The notes below the pieces were generated by a model. That model worked only from the letters and a program-made list of their open reading frames with translations. It was not told the origin of the DNA and did no database searches. 64,000 bases of DNA. Source: Acidobacteriota bacterium (lineage in GTDB: Bacteria; Acidobacteriota; Terriglobia; Acidiferrales; UBA7541). The stretch covers positions 1 to 64,000 of the forward strand of contig JAJYLB010000018.1 in NCBI GenBank assembly GCA_021788095.1, written 5' to 3'. The position numbers and the translations under genes are program-made. Shown here in pieces: positions 16,962 through 29,998 of the stretch; position 1 is the first letter of the stretch; every line of letters starts with the position of its first letter.

Positions 16962-19613
16962 ATGAACACGTCCAGGGGGACGAAGTACGCCGTTCCCGTT
17001 GTCTTGTTTCTTACGTTCACACTGATGTGTTCACTCAATGCCGCCGCGCAGTGGCAAGGCGCGAACAACATTGCGGACGGCACCACCAACGCCAGCGATA
17101 ACAACAACGTGGGGGCAATCACCGCCGTGACCACCGCCGCTGGCGGCGGTTCGGCAACCATCACGATCAACCCACTCGTTAACAACAACGGGGGCGTCGC
17201 CTACCTGGTGGGCGACACGGTGACCGTCAGCCTCAAGGTCGCCGGGGTAACCGACAGCACGTTGAGCAAGAATCTGCTCGTTGCGGCCGGCACTACGGCG
17301 ACGCAAATTGTGGTTACTCCACCGCCGGGGAGCACGTTTACGCCGGGGCTCAGCACTGCCGCTACCGGCTCAATCACGTTAATCAGCGCCGACAAGGTCA
17401 CTTTTCGGCCGGGCGAAACTTACGGTGGCGACACGAGCTGCATGCAATGCCACGCCACGTCGCCCAATATGCCGGCCGCCTATCCGAACCCGTTGACGGT
17501 CGCCACCGGCGTCACGCATGACCCCTGTTCGGCAGATCTCCACGACTGCGGACCGCTCGACACCAACGGCTACCTGATGACCGGCCACAAGAACATGCTG
17601 CGGAAGGTCCTGCCGACGCAGGCCCAAGACGGCGCTCCCATGGCTGAAACCGGCAACGACGGCCTGACGTATACGGGTGACCCGCTTTTCGATTGGGCGA
17701 ATGGAACGTATAACGGCAACTCCCTTTTGTACGTTCTCGGCTGGCTACCCTCGGGCCAAGCCCCTTACATGTCGTATCTGAATGGAGGGCCGACCGCGAC
17801 CACCGGCAACGGAATTAACCTTCACGGCGCGAACATGCCCTACTCGTGCGCCCGTTGCCATACCACCGGCTACCGGTTCGACGGTGCCGGGCCTGAGCCC
17901 ACCGTGTCCCACGCCGACGGTACCTACACCGCGCTTACCGACGCCCAGTTCCCACGGACCCCCAGCGGGTGGACCAGCGGAACCGCTTCCTGGCAGTTGA
18001 CCGGCATCCAGTGCCCACGCTGCCATGGCAGCAGCCATACCGATTGCGCCAGTGTCGGCATAGCCTACCCGAAGATCGGCGGCCAGACCGTTACGGACTG
18101 CAACGCATGGCAGGACGGGAACGGCGCTTGGCACGTGGCCAAATCCCATGCCGTGGCCAACGTCGCGGCGACCGCGCTGTGCGTCGAGTGCCACCGGCAG
18201 GAGCGCACCGACAACACCAACCATCTTGTGGAACCTGCCCAGCTTCCCGGTCAGAACCTATCGGGTTGGCCGGCAATACCCGGCCCTAACAGCCTGGGAG
18301 CAGTCACCGACGGCGGCAAATGCTCCGACGGGTCGAAAAAGCTTTACTCGGCGTGCATCGCAGCCGGCCAGGGGTGGAACTTTGCGCCCTCGATGTCGCA
18401 CGGCGCCAATGGGGCCCAAACGTTCCTGAACAGCCCGCACGCTCGCTTTACCGGCACCTTGGAGCTGAACGCGCAGAACTCCCCGGACCTTTCCGTTAAG
18501 TTGAACGGAACTTTCAGCAGCGCCTTTAGCGACTGGGGCGAAGGCCTCGGTAAAGCCAACAGCAACAACGGCGGCTGCACGGGATGCCACAATCCTCACT
18601 ACAGCACGATTGCAACCACGACACCGGTAGCCGCCACGCCGATCGTCAGGCAGTGCCAGGACTGCCATAAGGTTGAGACATCGGGCTACGATTTCAGCAT
18701 CAAGGTAGTCAACCACCCGACAGGCGCGGGAACGCCACTTCCCTACGGCTTGAGTTCTTCCGACAGCACGCCGTGCGTGGTGTGTCACATGGGGGCTGCC
18801 AGTGGGCAACCCACGTACCACTATTTCAGAATCAACCCCGATCCCACCTACTACACGTTCGGGCCGGCGTCTGTCTGGTATGCCCAGAGCGACACCCCAG
18901 GCAACGGACAGCCCAATACGTACGCGGAACCAGGCCACGAAACCTACCCAGCGGTTGCTCTGGACGTGGATATCGCTTGCGGTCAGTGCCACGTAGGCGG
19001 GAATGGCGCGACGAACACGTACAGTATCGCCCCAGCCTCCAGCGATGCACCCATGATGAGCAGAGCGGAGCTGGCGATGTACGCGATGGGCATCCATGCG
19101 ACATTCCTGATGACCGCCCCCTCCAGCGCGACCGGCACGCTGGGCCAGCCCCTGAACATCAACGTCGCCCTCACGCCGCGGAACGGCGTCACCGCCCAGA
19201 ACCCGGTCACCCTGAGCGTTTCCGGTCTGCCGGCGAACGCGACCTCCTCCTGGTCGGCCAATCCGGTGATCCCGGCGACCGGTGGCGTGACCAGTACCCT
19301 GACAATCACCGTGCCCGTAACCACGGCTCTACTTGTCCCCCCCCGGGGGTTCCGGCCTTTCCTCGCGTTGTTCTTGCCCATGTTTGGGATCGCGATTTGG
19401 TCGGTCATGCTGGGCGGCAACAAGAAGAAGCGCGCCCTCCGGGTGGTGCTGGGGTCCGTTCTGCTGATCGGCTTGGCGGGAGTGGGTTGCGGTGGCGGGA
19501 GCCGCACGCCGGTGACCAGCACGGCGAAAGCCCAATCGTTCACCGTCACGGTCACCGCAACATCGGGCCCGGCGGTCACGGTGTTCTCCACCATTCCGGT
19601 GACCATGAACTAG
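16962..19613 (+). CDS. Exported octaheme c-type cytochrome with C-terminal Ig-like domain
   Basis: 883 aa from ATG 16962 (CAGGAGA upstream); the signal peptide ends at about AAAQ. Eight haem sites are present: CMQCH, CARCH, CPRCH, CVECH, CTGCH, CQDCH, CVVCH, CGQCH. A beta-rich region comes before the first haem. After the last haem there is an Ig-like stretch, two hydrophobic segments (LALFLPMFGIAIW and a second ending LAGVGCGGGS), and a short Ser/Thr-rich beta tail. Similar hydrophobic-plus-GCGGGS ends are seen in large exported acidobacterial proteins and may serve in anchoring. It precedes the MtrA-like and MtrB-like genes on the same strand, so it is a candidate outer cytochrome of that conduit (MtrC-like role, not homology). 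Confidence 0.85.
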   Translation: MNTSRGTKYAVPVVLFLTFTLMCSLNAAAQWQGANNIADGTTNASDNNNVGAITAVTTAAGGGSATITINPLVNNNGGVAYLVGDTVTVSLKVAGVTDSTLSKNLLVAAGTTATQIVVTPPPGSTFTPGLSTAATGSITLISADKVTFRPGETYGGDTSCMQCHATSPNMPAAYPNPLTVATGVTHDPCSADLHDCGPLDTNGYLMTGHKNMLRKVLPTQAQDGAPMAETGNDGLTYTGDPLFDWANGTYNGNSLLYVLGWLPSGQAPYMSYLNGGPTATTGNGINLHGANMPYSCARCHTTGYRFDGAGPEPTVSHADGTYTALTDAQFPRTPSGWTSGTASWQLTGIQCPRCHGSSHTDCASVGIAYPKIGGQTVTDCNAWQDGNGAWHVAKSHAVANVAATALCVECHRQERTDNTNHLVEPAQLPGQNLSGWPAIPGPNSLGAVTDGGKCSDGSKKLYSACIAAGQGWNFAPSMSHGANGAQTFLNSPHARFTGTLELNAQNSPDLSVKLNGTFSSAFSDWGEGLGKANSNNGGCTGCHNPHYSTIATTTPVAATPIVRQCQDCHKVETSGYDFSIKVVNHPTGAGTPLPYGLSSSDSTPCVVCHMGAASGQPTYHYFRINPDPTYYTFGPASVWYAQSDTPGNGQPNTYAEPGHETYPAVALDVDIACGQCHVGGNGATNTYSIAPASSDAPMMSRAELAMYAMGIHATFLMTAPSSATGTLGQPLNINVALTPRNGVTAQNPVTLSVSGLPANATSSWSANPVIPATGGVTSTLTITVPVTTALLVPPRGFRPFLALFLPMFGIAIWSVMLGGNKKKRALRVVLGSVLLIGLAGVGCGGGSRTPVTSTAKAQSFTVTVTATSGPAVTVFSTIPVTMN

Positions 19614-19977
19614 ATGGGTTTCGAGAGGCGTCGAGCGGAGCCCTCCCGCCGTTGAGCCGTAACACTGCCCGGAGAGTCGCAAGGCTCCCGGCGGAGGGTC
19701 GTCCGCCGCGGGTGCGGTTCGCTGCGATGCTGCGGGGAAATAACGCTGTTGTCCCGTGTAGCGAGCCGAGATCGGCCAAGCTGTGGAAATCGAGTCGGCG
19801 GAGAGTGAGGTCGAAAGCAGCATTGCGGAGATATGGCTGCGGCCCGACCTGATGACGCGGTGAATCGCAAAAGGGCACGGGATCGCCCGGTTTCCATGGG
19901 AGGTGGGAGCGGGGGAGTTTCCAGTTTGCTCGTGAACGGAAGATGCGCGCGATTCAGGGCTTTGAAGGAGATTCCCG
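19614..19977. other. Intergenic, no recognised element
   Basis: 364 bases between the octaheme and decaheme genes. Open frames here overlap on both strands and lack family motifs. I see no tRNA, terminator with a T-run, or repeat shared with other parts of the window. The right end carries the ribosome site GAAGGAG for the decaheme gene. Confidence 0.4.
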
Positions 19978-20907
19978 ATGCAATGTTTGTCTTCTTTCAA
20001 GCGGTTGGGAGGTGGGCTGGCGCTTGCGATTTTTGTCCTGTTCTCGAGCAACGGATTGGCGGCGCCCCCTAAACCAGCCAAGGAGCAGGCCAAGGTCGCG
20101 CCGACCAGCGCTGGCGAAGCCGGCCGTCAATACGTCGGGTCACAGACCTGCAAAGCCTGTCACGAAAAAATCTACGACGATTTCATGGCTTCGCCGCATT
20201 GGTTGACCACCAAGGAAACCAGGATGACGCACGGCGCCCAAGGCTGCGAATCCTGTCATGGCCCGGGTTCGGCCCACGTGGCAGGAGGAGGAGACCCCAG
20301 CAAGATTTTCCGCTTTACCACGGCCCGGCCCGACGAGATCAGCCGCCGCTGCCTCGGGTGCCACCAAGCTGGGGTCGAGCAGCGGCAGTTCATTCGTTCC
20401 ACTCACAACGAGAGCGGCATTGCCTGTACCAGTTGCCACTCCATCCACGGCACCCATTTGGAATACCTGCTGCGAAGCAAGGAGCCCGACTTGTGCTTTT
20501 CCTGCCACGCCGAGCAGCGCGCGGATTTCCAGAAGCCGTTTCGCCACCGTGTGCTGGAAGGCCTGGTCCGCTGTTCCGATTGCCACAACGAGCACGGCAC
20601 CCGGGCAGAACGTCAGGTCCGCTCCATGCCGGATGCGTCGCTGGTCTGTTTGAAGTGTCACAGCGGCAAGCGCGGACCTTTCGTCTTCGAGCACAACGCG
20701 GAGTCCACCGAAGGCTGTATGGTTTGCCATTCGCCGCACGGTTCCACCAATCCGCGCATGCTGATCACCGCGCGGGTGAATTCCCTGTGTTTGCAGTGCC
20801 ACGCGGCGCCCGCGGGGACGCATAACCAGAACTCCAAGAGTCAGGACTGCACGCTGTGCCACTCGCAGATCCACGGGTCAAATTTGAGCGACCTGTTCTT
20901 CAAGTAG
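19978..20907 (+). CDS. Decaheme c-type cytochrome, MtrA/DmsE family
   Basis: 309 aa, ATG start with GAAGGAG upstream. A signal peptide is followed by QYVGSQTCKACH, a typical start of the DmsE/MtrA family. Ten haem sites are visible: CKACH, CESCH, CLGCH, CTSCH, CFSCH, CSDCH, CLKCH, CMVCH, CLQCH, CTLCH. Length and haem number match MtrA (about 330 aa, ten haems), which sits inside its barrel partner and forms a haem wire across the outer membrane. The MtrB/PioB-type barrel is encoded next, supporting a porin-cytochrome conduit. The C terminus (HGSNLSDLFFK) is also family-like. Confidence 0.93.
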   Translation: MQCLSSFKRLGGGLALAIFVLFSSNGLAAPPKPAKEQAKVAPTSAGEAGRQYVGSQTCKACHEKIYDDFMASPHWLTTKETRMTHGAQGCESCHGPGSAHVAGGGDPSKIFRFTTARPDEISRRCLGCHQAGVEQRQFIRSTHNESGIACTSCHSIHGTHLEYLLRSKEPDLCFSCHAEQRADFQKPFRHRVLEGLVRCSDCHNEHGTRAERQVRSMPDASLVCLKCHSGKRGPFVFEHNAESTEGCMVCHSPHGSTNPRMLITARVNSLCLQCHAAPAGTHNQNSKSQDCTLCHSQIHGSNLSDLFFK

Positions 20908-21037
20908 GGAGGAGGAGCGCATGACGGCTCACGACATATTCCCTTTGCCGCGGCCTCTCCTTTCGCGCGGAGAGTCGCTCGACGACGGACCGGCCCGCCC
21001 ACGCTGCGCCGCGGGAGAATCCCATGGAGCATTGCCA

Positions 21038-23650
21038 ATGAATAGCAGGCTGGCCGTTCTGCTTGCAGTCCTCCTGTTCGCATTGCCGCTCGCCGCCCTC
21101 GCCCAGAGCGAGGACCAAGGGGAAAGCAAAGGCCGCAACTTGGCCGGCTACACCGTACATCAGACCGTGGAGTTGGGCGGCCGTATCGTCGATGTGGCAG
21201 GCAATCGGCAGGTCTACGATACGTTTGAGAACCTGAATAGCGGTCCCCGCTTGCTCTCGCAGGATCTCACCATGCAGGCCACGCCCGGCACGCAGCCGCT
21301 ATTCGACCAGCTGTACCTGGAGAGCTTCGGCTTCGGCGGCGACCCTAACGATTTGGCGCGTTTGCGCATCCACAAGAGCGGCATTTACGACTTCGTTGGG
21401 CTCTACCGGCGCGATAAGAGCATTTTCGATTACAACCTGTTTGCCAATCCCCTAACGCTGAACAACACGGCCTTCCTCACCTCCGGTTCCCCCGCCATTC
21501 CGCCCCGGGTCACCAATAATTTGGGCCAGCTAAGTCCGTTCATCAGCAACACTCCGCAGTTCCAGTCCACTACGCGGAATATGGGCGATTTCAGCCTCGC
21601 CTTGTTTCCGGAGTCGGTCATCAGTATTCGCCTGGGATTTACCCGCAATAACAACCAGGGGCGAATCGACTCCACCCTGCACGAGAGCAACGAGCTGAGC
21701 CTCACCAACCCGAACTACCGCAGCCGTTCCGATCGCTACCAGTTCGGGCTGGACTTCAAGGGCCTCACCCGAACCACCATCAGCTTCGATCAGTTCTTCG
21801 AGCACGACATCAACGACGACAACTGGTCCGACAATCCTTACGGATTTTCGCTGACCGTCAACGGCGTGCCCACGGCGGTGGATCCCGGCGTGGCTTTGCA
21901 AACGGTAATGACCATGGGCACCTCCGGCTGCCTGGTTTCCGGGTCGCTGGGGTTGTCCAACGGCGGCGTTGTCAATCCGCAATGCAACAACGGCACCTTC
22001 TTCTACCAGCGCAGTTACGACGTCCGCACCGACATCCCGACATGGCAGTTGTCGCTCGAATCCAATTATTTTCGCAATCTGGACATCGTCGCGCAGGCCG
22101 CGTACAGTTCGGCGACCTCGGACCTGCGTCACCTGAACGATACGTGGAAAGGCCTGGGAACTCAGGGCGGATACGACCTCTACCAGATCACCGGTCCGGC
22201 GAGTACGAAACGGGTGTCCACCAGCGCCGATCTGGGACTGACCTATAACTTCACCGGTGGTTGGAGAGTGTCGGATAAGTTCCGCTACCTGAATTGGCAC
22301 CAGCAGGGCAATTTCGACGCCTCGCAACTCAATTGTTATCCGCCGGCAGGCGCGACGCTGTCGAGCAGCATCGGCGCGCCTTGTCCGCTGACGGCGCTCG
22401 CCAGGGGCTTGCCCGGGCCCACGGTGGGCGCCGATGATGCCGTCGTGCCCAGCGGCGATGTATTCGGCAGCTTCACTCCCTATTCACAGTTTATCGGCGA
22501 GCGTTCCTTCTTTAATACCATCCGCATAGACCGGCGGTCGAGTCGGCGTATGGGCGGCTTCGTCGGCTATCGCTATGGCCGGCGTGAGTTGCGGGAACTC
22601 GACGGCCAGACGGCCGGCACAGACTTCATCACCGCCACCAGCGGCGGGGTCGATACCCCGGTAGTGGTGCCGGCTTCGTTCGGACCGGGGGGGGCCTTCC
22701 GTCCCCGACTCAACGAACACACTGGCCTGGTGGGCGTGAATCTGTTGCCGATCGATCGGTGGCGGATCAACGCCGACGCGGAAATCTCGTACTTTGACAA
22801 TGCCTTTACGCAAATCACGCCGCGTCACCAGCAGCGCTTTCGAGCCAACACGGTGTACGCCTTGCGACGCTGGGCAAGCGTGAACGGTTCGGTGCGTCTC
22901 ATCGAATCCCGCAATGATTTCGCCAACGCCATCGGCCTGTTCCCGGCGGGCGATATTGCGCCTTACGGGCACAAAGACCATTACCGCTATTACACCGCGG
23001 GAGTGAGCGTCAGTCCCAGCTCGCGGTTGATTCTCGATCTGGGCTACACCTATCTGGACCAGAAGATTGCTTCCGCCAGCTGTCTGCCGATGGGTGGCGG
23101 AGTGATGCCAGTCACCGGCACCGGGCTCGCTTCGCCGCTGAGCGCCTTGTGCCCCGTGATTGCGTTCACCCAAGCCAACACGCCGGTGACGGCCGGCGAA
23201 CCGACCATCGCTGGCGGCTTTCCTTTGATTCTCGACTACACGGAGCGCACCCCCAGCTTCTCCGGCGATGTCGCCGTGAAGCCGGTGAAGCGGGTGACGC
23301 TGACGTTTGGGTACTCGATCACTGCCGATGCCGGCGCCAACAACTGGATCCGCGGCGATAACGGCCAGCCGCTTTTGTTTCCCGTGGATCGGTTCTTCGA
23401 CATCGTAGCGCCGGGCTCGCCGTCGGCCACCGGTATCCTGCCTGGCCCCAACCCGCTGGTGCCTTCGGGCCCGCAGACTTTCAACTGGCACAAACCGTAC
23501 GCGGGCGTCGAGGTCGCGCTGGCCGAAGGCATCGCGCTCAAGGCCAAATGGGCTTATTTCGACTACAACGAGAGGGGTTATGCCGGACCGCTCGTCCCGC
23601 GCAGTTTCCGCGCCAACACCGGTACCGTTTCGCTCAACTACGCGTTCTGA
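21038..23650 (+). CDS. MtrB/PioB-type outer-membrane beta-barrel
   Basis: 870 aa from ATG 21038. An in-frame ATG at 20921 would put 39 polar residues before the signal peptide and is less likely. The signal peptide ends at AALAQ. The mature protein is a long series of alternating beta strands with large polar loops, contains FFEHDINDDNW and GLYRRDKSIFDY type segments, and ends in YAF, the terminal Phe used by the barrel assembly machine. Length fits the 26-28-strand MtrB/PioB family. It directly follows the decaheme gene, the usual pairing of a porin-cytochrome complex. Four Cys occur in loop regions (for example near LNCYPP and APCPLTAL); the N-terminal CxxC of Shewanella MtrB is absent. Confidence 0.88.
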   Translation: MNSRLAVLLAVLLFALPLAALAQSEDQGESKGRNLAGYTVHQTVELGGRIVDVAGNRQVYDTFENLNSGPRLLSQDLTMQATPGTQPLFDQLYLESFGFGGDPNDLARLRIHKSGIYDFVGLYRRDKSIFDYNLFANPLTLNNTAFLTSGSPAIPPRVTNNLGQLSPFISNTPQFQSTTRNMGDFSLALFPESVISIRLGFTRNNNQGRIDSTLHESNELSLTNPNYRSRSDRYQFGLDFKGLTRTTISFDQFFEHDINDDNWSDNPYGFSLTVNGVPTAVDPGVALQTVMTMGTSGCLVSGSLGLSNGGVVNPQCNNGTFFYQRSYDVRTDIPTWQLSLESNYFRNLDIVAQAAYSSATSDLRHLNDTWKGLGTQGGYDLYQITGPASTKRVSTSADLGLTYNFTGGWRVSDKFRYLNWHQQGNFDASQLNCYPPAGATLSSSIGAPCPLTALARGLPGPTVGADDAVVPSGDVFGSFTPYSQFIGERSFFNTIRIDRRSSRRMGGFVGYRYGRRELRELDGQTAGTDFITATSGGVDTPVVVPASFGPGGAFRPRLNEHTGLVGVNLLPIDRWRINADAEISYFDNAFTQITPRHQQRFRANTVYALRRWASVNGSVRLIESRNDFANAIGLFPAGDIAPYGHKDHYRYYTAGVSVSPSSRLILDLGYTYLDQKIASASCLPMGGGVMPVTGTGLASPLSALCPVIAFTQANTPVTAGEPTIAGGFPLILDYTERTPSFSGDVAVKPVKRVTLTFGYSITADAGANNWIRGDNGQPLLFPVDRFFDIVAPGSPSATGILPGPNPLVPSGPQTFNWHKPYAGVEVALAEGIALKAKWAYFDYNERGYAGPLVPRSFRANTGTVSLNYAF

Positions 23651-23737
23651 CCGACGTTTTGATTTCTCATCTCGGGGGTGGCGAAACGGCCGCCCCAGAC
23701 TCTTGTCCTCATACTGGTGTCATCGGCAACGAAGTCG

Positions 23738-23789
23738 GGGGTGAGCCGAAGAGGGCGTACGCTTTTCAAGCTGGCAATCTCCGCCGCCT
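23738..23789 (+). repeat. 52-bp dispersed repeat, copy 1 (before kinase pair)
   Basis: Matches 29761-29812 in the same orientation at 47 of 52 positions by eye. The shared core is CGCTTTTCAAGCTGGC followed by TCTCCGCCGCCT. The two copies bracket the pair of broken kinase genes. Confidence 0.75.
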
Positions 23790-23827
23790 TGTGGCGCGGG
23801 ACGTGCGTCGTTTGCATCTCCGCCGTG

Positions 23828-23856
23828 TTGACTTGGTTTGAGCCGCGGCCTAAGAT
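23828..23856 (+). promoter_or_regulatory. Sigma70-type promoter of the first kinase gene
   Basis: TTGACT at 23828-23833 and TAAGAT at 23851-23856 with a 17-base spacer. The predicted start of transcription is only a few bases before the ATG at 23869, so the message would be almost leaderless. No Shine-Dalgarno sequence is seen, which agrees with that. Confidence 0.55.
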
Positions 23857-23868
23857 GCTGGCACGGGC

Positions 23869-26717
<2,849 letters not shown>

Positions 26718-26852
26718 GTTGCGCTTAGAGTTCCGCCGAATCGCCCGGCTGGCGTGCGGACTGCGAAAATGCGGTCGTCAGCGCGCCAATCGGTTTATAC
26801 TGCGCTTGGCCACTGCGCCAAGATGGAAATCCTGGAATAAGATGCCGCAAAG

Positions 26853-29657
26853 ATGGCCGGCGACGATCCCCTGATTGGCAAGACGGTCGCCCATTACCGC
26901 ATCGTGGAGAGGCTGGGCGCAGGGGGCATGGGTGTTGTCTACAAGGCCGAGGACATCAAACTCCGCCGCTCGATCGCGCTGAAATTTCTCCCTGAAGCTG
27001 CCCGGCGCGACGCGGCAGCTCTCGAACGCTTCCGGCGCGAAGCCCAGGCCGCCTCGGCGCTCAATCACCCGAATATCTGCACGATTTACGACGTGGACGA
27101 GTTCGAGGGCCAGCCCTTCATCGCCATGGAACTGCTCCGGGGCGACACGCTCAAGCACCGCGTTGCGCTCGGCCCGCTCCCGCTCGATATTGTGCTCGAT
27201 CTGGGTATCGGCGTCACCGACGCCCTCGATGCCGCCCACGGCGAAGGCATCATCCATCGCGATATCAAGCCCGCGAATATTTTCGTCACCGAGCGCGGCC
27301 AGGCCAAAATCCGCGATTTTGGCCTCGCCAAAGTGGCCGGCCCAGCCGGAAGCGAAACGGCAACCGCTCCCGCTGCCCCGACCCTCGCCGAGCCCCATCT
27401 CACCAGCCCCGGCGTGGCCCTCGGCACGGTGGCCTACATGTCGCCCGAGCAGGCTCGCGGCCGGGCAGTCGATGCCCGCACAGACATCTTCTCCTTTGGC
27501 GCCGTGCTGTATGAAATCACCGCCGGCCGCTAGGCTTTTGCCGGCGAGACGACAGCGGAAATCTTTGACGCCGTTCTCAATCGCACTCCGATCCCGCCCT
27601 TGCGGCTCAATCCGGAAATCCCTCCCGAACTCGAGCGCATCATCGCCAAATCCCTCGAAAAGGCCCCGAAACTGCGCTATCAGCACGCCGCGGATCTCCG
27701 CTCGGACCTCGAGCGGCTCAAGCGCGACACAAGCTCAGCTCGCTTGGCAGTTGCCTCGCCCGCGCCCGCCCCCAGCGCTCCTCCCTCCGCCGCGCCTGCT
27801 CAGACGCCTTCCGCCGGCACGCCCGCTGCCGCATCCGACAGCTCAGCGCTTGTGGCCGCCGCGCGGCGGCACAAGTGGGCCGTCGCGAGCGGCGCGGTGA
27901 TCGCGCTCGCCATCCTTGCCGCCGCGGGCTGGGGCATTTATTCCTTCTTTGCCCGGCCGGCTCCGCCACCGCCGGCCATTCCTTTCCAAAATTTCACCAT
28001 CCGCCAGATTACAAACTCCGGAAACGTGGTTGCTGCGGCCATTTCGCCTGATGGAAAATTCATCCTCAGCGTGAAAAAGGAAAATGGCCTCGAGAGCCTC
28101 TGGCTGCGAAACATCCCGACCGCCAGCGTCACGCAAATTATCCCTCCTGCAGCGGTCGAGTACGCCAGCCTCGCTTTCTCGCCGGACGGAAACTACATCT
28201 ACTTCGGGGAAGTGGCGTCGGTGTCCGTTGGAAGGTACGACCTGTACCGCGCCCCGGTCCTCGGCGGGGCACCGCAACTCATCGTCAAGGACATCATCAG
28301 CAACATTGCTTTCTCGCCTCACGGCAAGCGCATCGCCTATATTCGGTCGAACGATCCCGTGGCGGGCGAAGCTCGCGTGCTCTCGGCTGCCGCGGACGGT
28401 ACCGGGGAAAAAACGCTGTTCAAAGCCCCGTTTGGCGGGCTGCTGAGCCCGTCCTCCGGGGGGCTTGCCTGGTCTCCCGATGGCAAGCGCATCGCTTGGC
28501 AGTCCGTCATGCCTGGCAGCGCCCTCAGCGGCATCACGATGTTCGACACGTCTTCGGGCAAAGCAGGGCCCTTCGCCACGTTCAGGCACGGGTTCGCTTC
28601 CGGCCTGGCTTGGATGCCGGACGGGAGCGGCTTGCTGGTCGCGTGGGCAGCCCCGGTCGGCGCTGCGGGTTTCCAGCTCGGCTTTTTGTCCTACCCGGGC
28701 GCCAAATTCCACACTATTACCCGCGACACCAACTCCTATCCCTCCTTTAGCGTCTCGGCCGACGGAAAGATTCTTGCCGCCGTCCAGGCGAAGTCCTCGA
28801 CCCTCCTCGATCTCATGCCGGCGGCCGGAACCGAGACGCCTTCGCCCACACCTGCTTTCACGGCCCGCGAAAAAGTCTGGGCTTTTAGTTGGAGCGACAA
28901 CGCCGACTTGCTCCTGGGCGAAGCAGGAGGTAAAGTTCTTCGCGTTTCGACGGATGGCGCGTCGAGAACGCTTCTGATTAATGACCCTGGCACCTCCATC
29001 GATGCCCTGGCCGCTTGCCCCGACGGCCGGCTCCTCGTTGCCTGGCCGCTTCGCGGCGGCAGGAACGCCGAAAACATTTGGCTGACCAATGCTGACGGCT
29101 CGCATCCGGTCCGATTGTCCCAGGGCAAGCTCGATGCTTCGCCGGCCTGCTCCGGCGACGGTAAATGGGCCTACTACCTGAGTGTTCTTCCGAGTCGGGG
29201 CCTATACCGCGTGCCGCTGCAGGGGGGCAAGCCCGAGGCCGTCCCTGGATCGGTCGTCCCCCACGCAGTCGTCGATTGGTACGGCCTCTCTCCGGATGGC
29301 AAGAAACTCGCCTTCTTCGCGGACATCACCAACCCGGTCACGGGGCACCCTTCGCTCAAGCTCGCCCTTGTCAATCTCGCCTCGGGCAAGCTCTCTCGCC
29401 TGCTCGATCCTAACCCGCAAATCGGTTGGGGCGCCTCCTTCACGCCCGACGACAAGGCGCTCGCTTATACTGTTCGGAAAAACGCGGCGGGAAACATCTG
29501 GATTCAGCCACTCGACGGGTCCCCCGGCCGTCAGATCACTCATTTCACCAGCGGAGCGATTGGGGAGTTCGGGTGGTCGCCCAACGGCAAGCGGCTCGCC
29601 ATCCTCCGCGAGCACGTCTCCGCTAACATCGTTGTCCTCCGCGCCGCCATGCCTTGA
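26853..29657 (+). pseudogene. Second Ser/Thr kinase with propeller tail, interrupted by one TAG
   Basis: ATG 26853 opens a kinase domain ([37 protein letters not shown]). An in-frame TAG at 27531-27533 falls between EITAGR and AFAGETTAE. This is the position where relatives have a residue such as Gln or Pro (the first kinase has GLPAF), so a single C-to-T change of CAG is enough. The same frame continues to 29657 with the rest of the kinase, an Ala/Pro linker, a membrane helix (about 27885-27950) and a propeller with repeated SPDGK blades. The full product would be about 934 aa. The upstream piece lacks the C lobe end and is unlikely to be active. The gene is a paralogue of the preceding one. 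Confidence 0.82.
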
Positions 29658-29998
29658 AGTTCCGTCCGGGTAGCCGGTTGCACCGAGGCTGTCCCGGCTT
29701 GGACGCTCCTTGGCGGCCTCGGGCGGATAGGTGACGCGGGATCCTTGCACGCGGGCCCAAGGGGTGAGCCGATGGGGGCGTTCGCTTTTCAAGCTGGCGC
29801 TCTCCGCCGCCTGGTATCCGCGGGCCAGCAGCGCGTATGCAATCAACGAGCGATGGCAGCGCCAGGGAGCCGCGTCTTGGGGGCGCAGCTTCTGATGGCT
29901 GTGGCGGAGACGAGTAAGGGAAATCTGACCACCCTGCCGCAGGAACGAGCTCAAATCGGATAGAATTTCCCTCAGGAATCACTTCGGGAAGGGGATAC
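29658..29998. other. Intergenic before senA, holding a dispersed repeat
   Basis: 341 bases. It contains the second copy of the kinase-flanking repeat (29761-29812) and, near the right end, TAGAAT at 29961-29966 that could be a -10 for senA, with no good -35. No gene supported. Confidence 0.4.
29761..29812 (+). repeat. 52-bp dispersed repeat, copy 2 (after kinase pair)
   Basis: Same orientation as 23738-23789, with 5 differences in 52 bases by eye. Direct copies on both sides of the 6-kb kinase pair suggest either a family of intergenic repeats or the edges of a duplicated segment. Confidence 0.75.

Noticed and set aside
27531-27533. TAG in the second kinase gene as a recoded (pyrrolysine or suppressor) codon
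   Set aside because: Nothing in the window supports recoding, and a single C-to-T change explains it.
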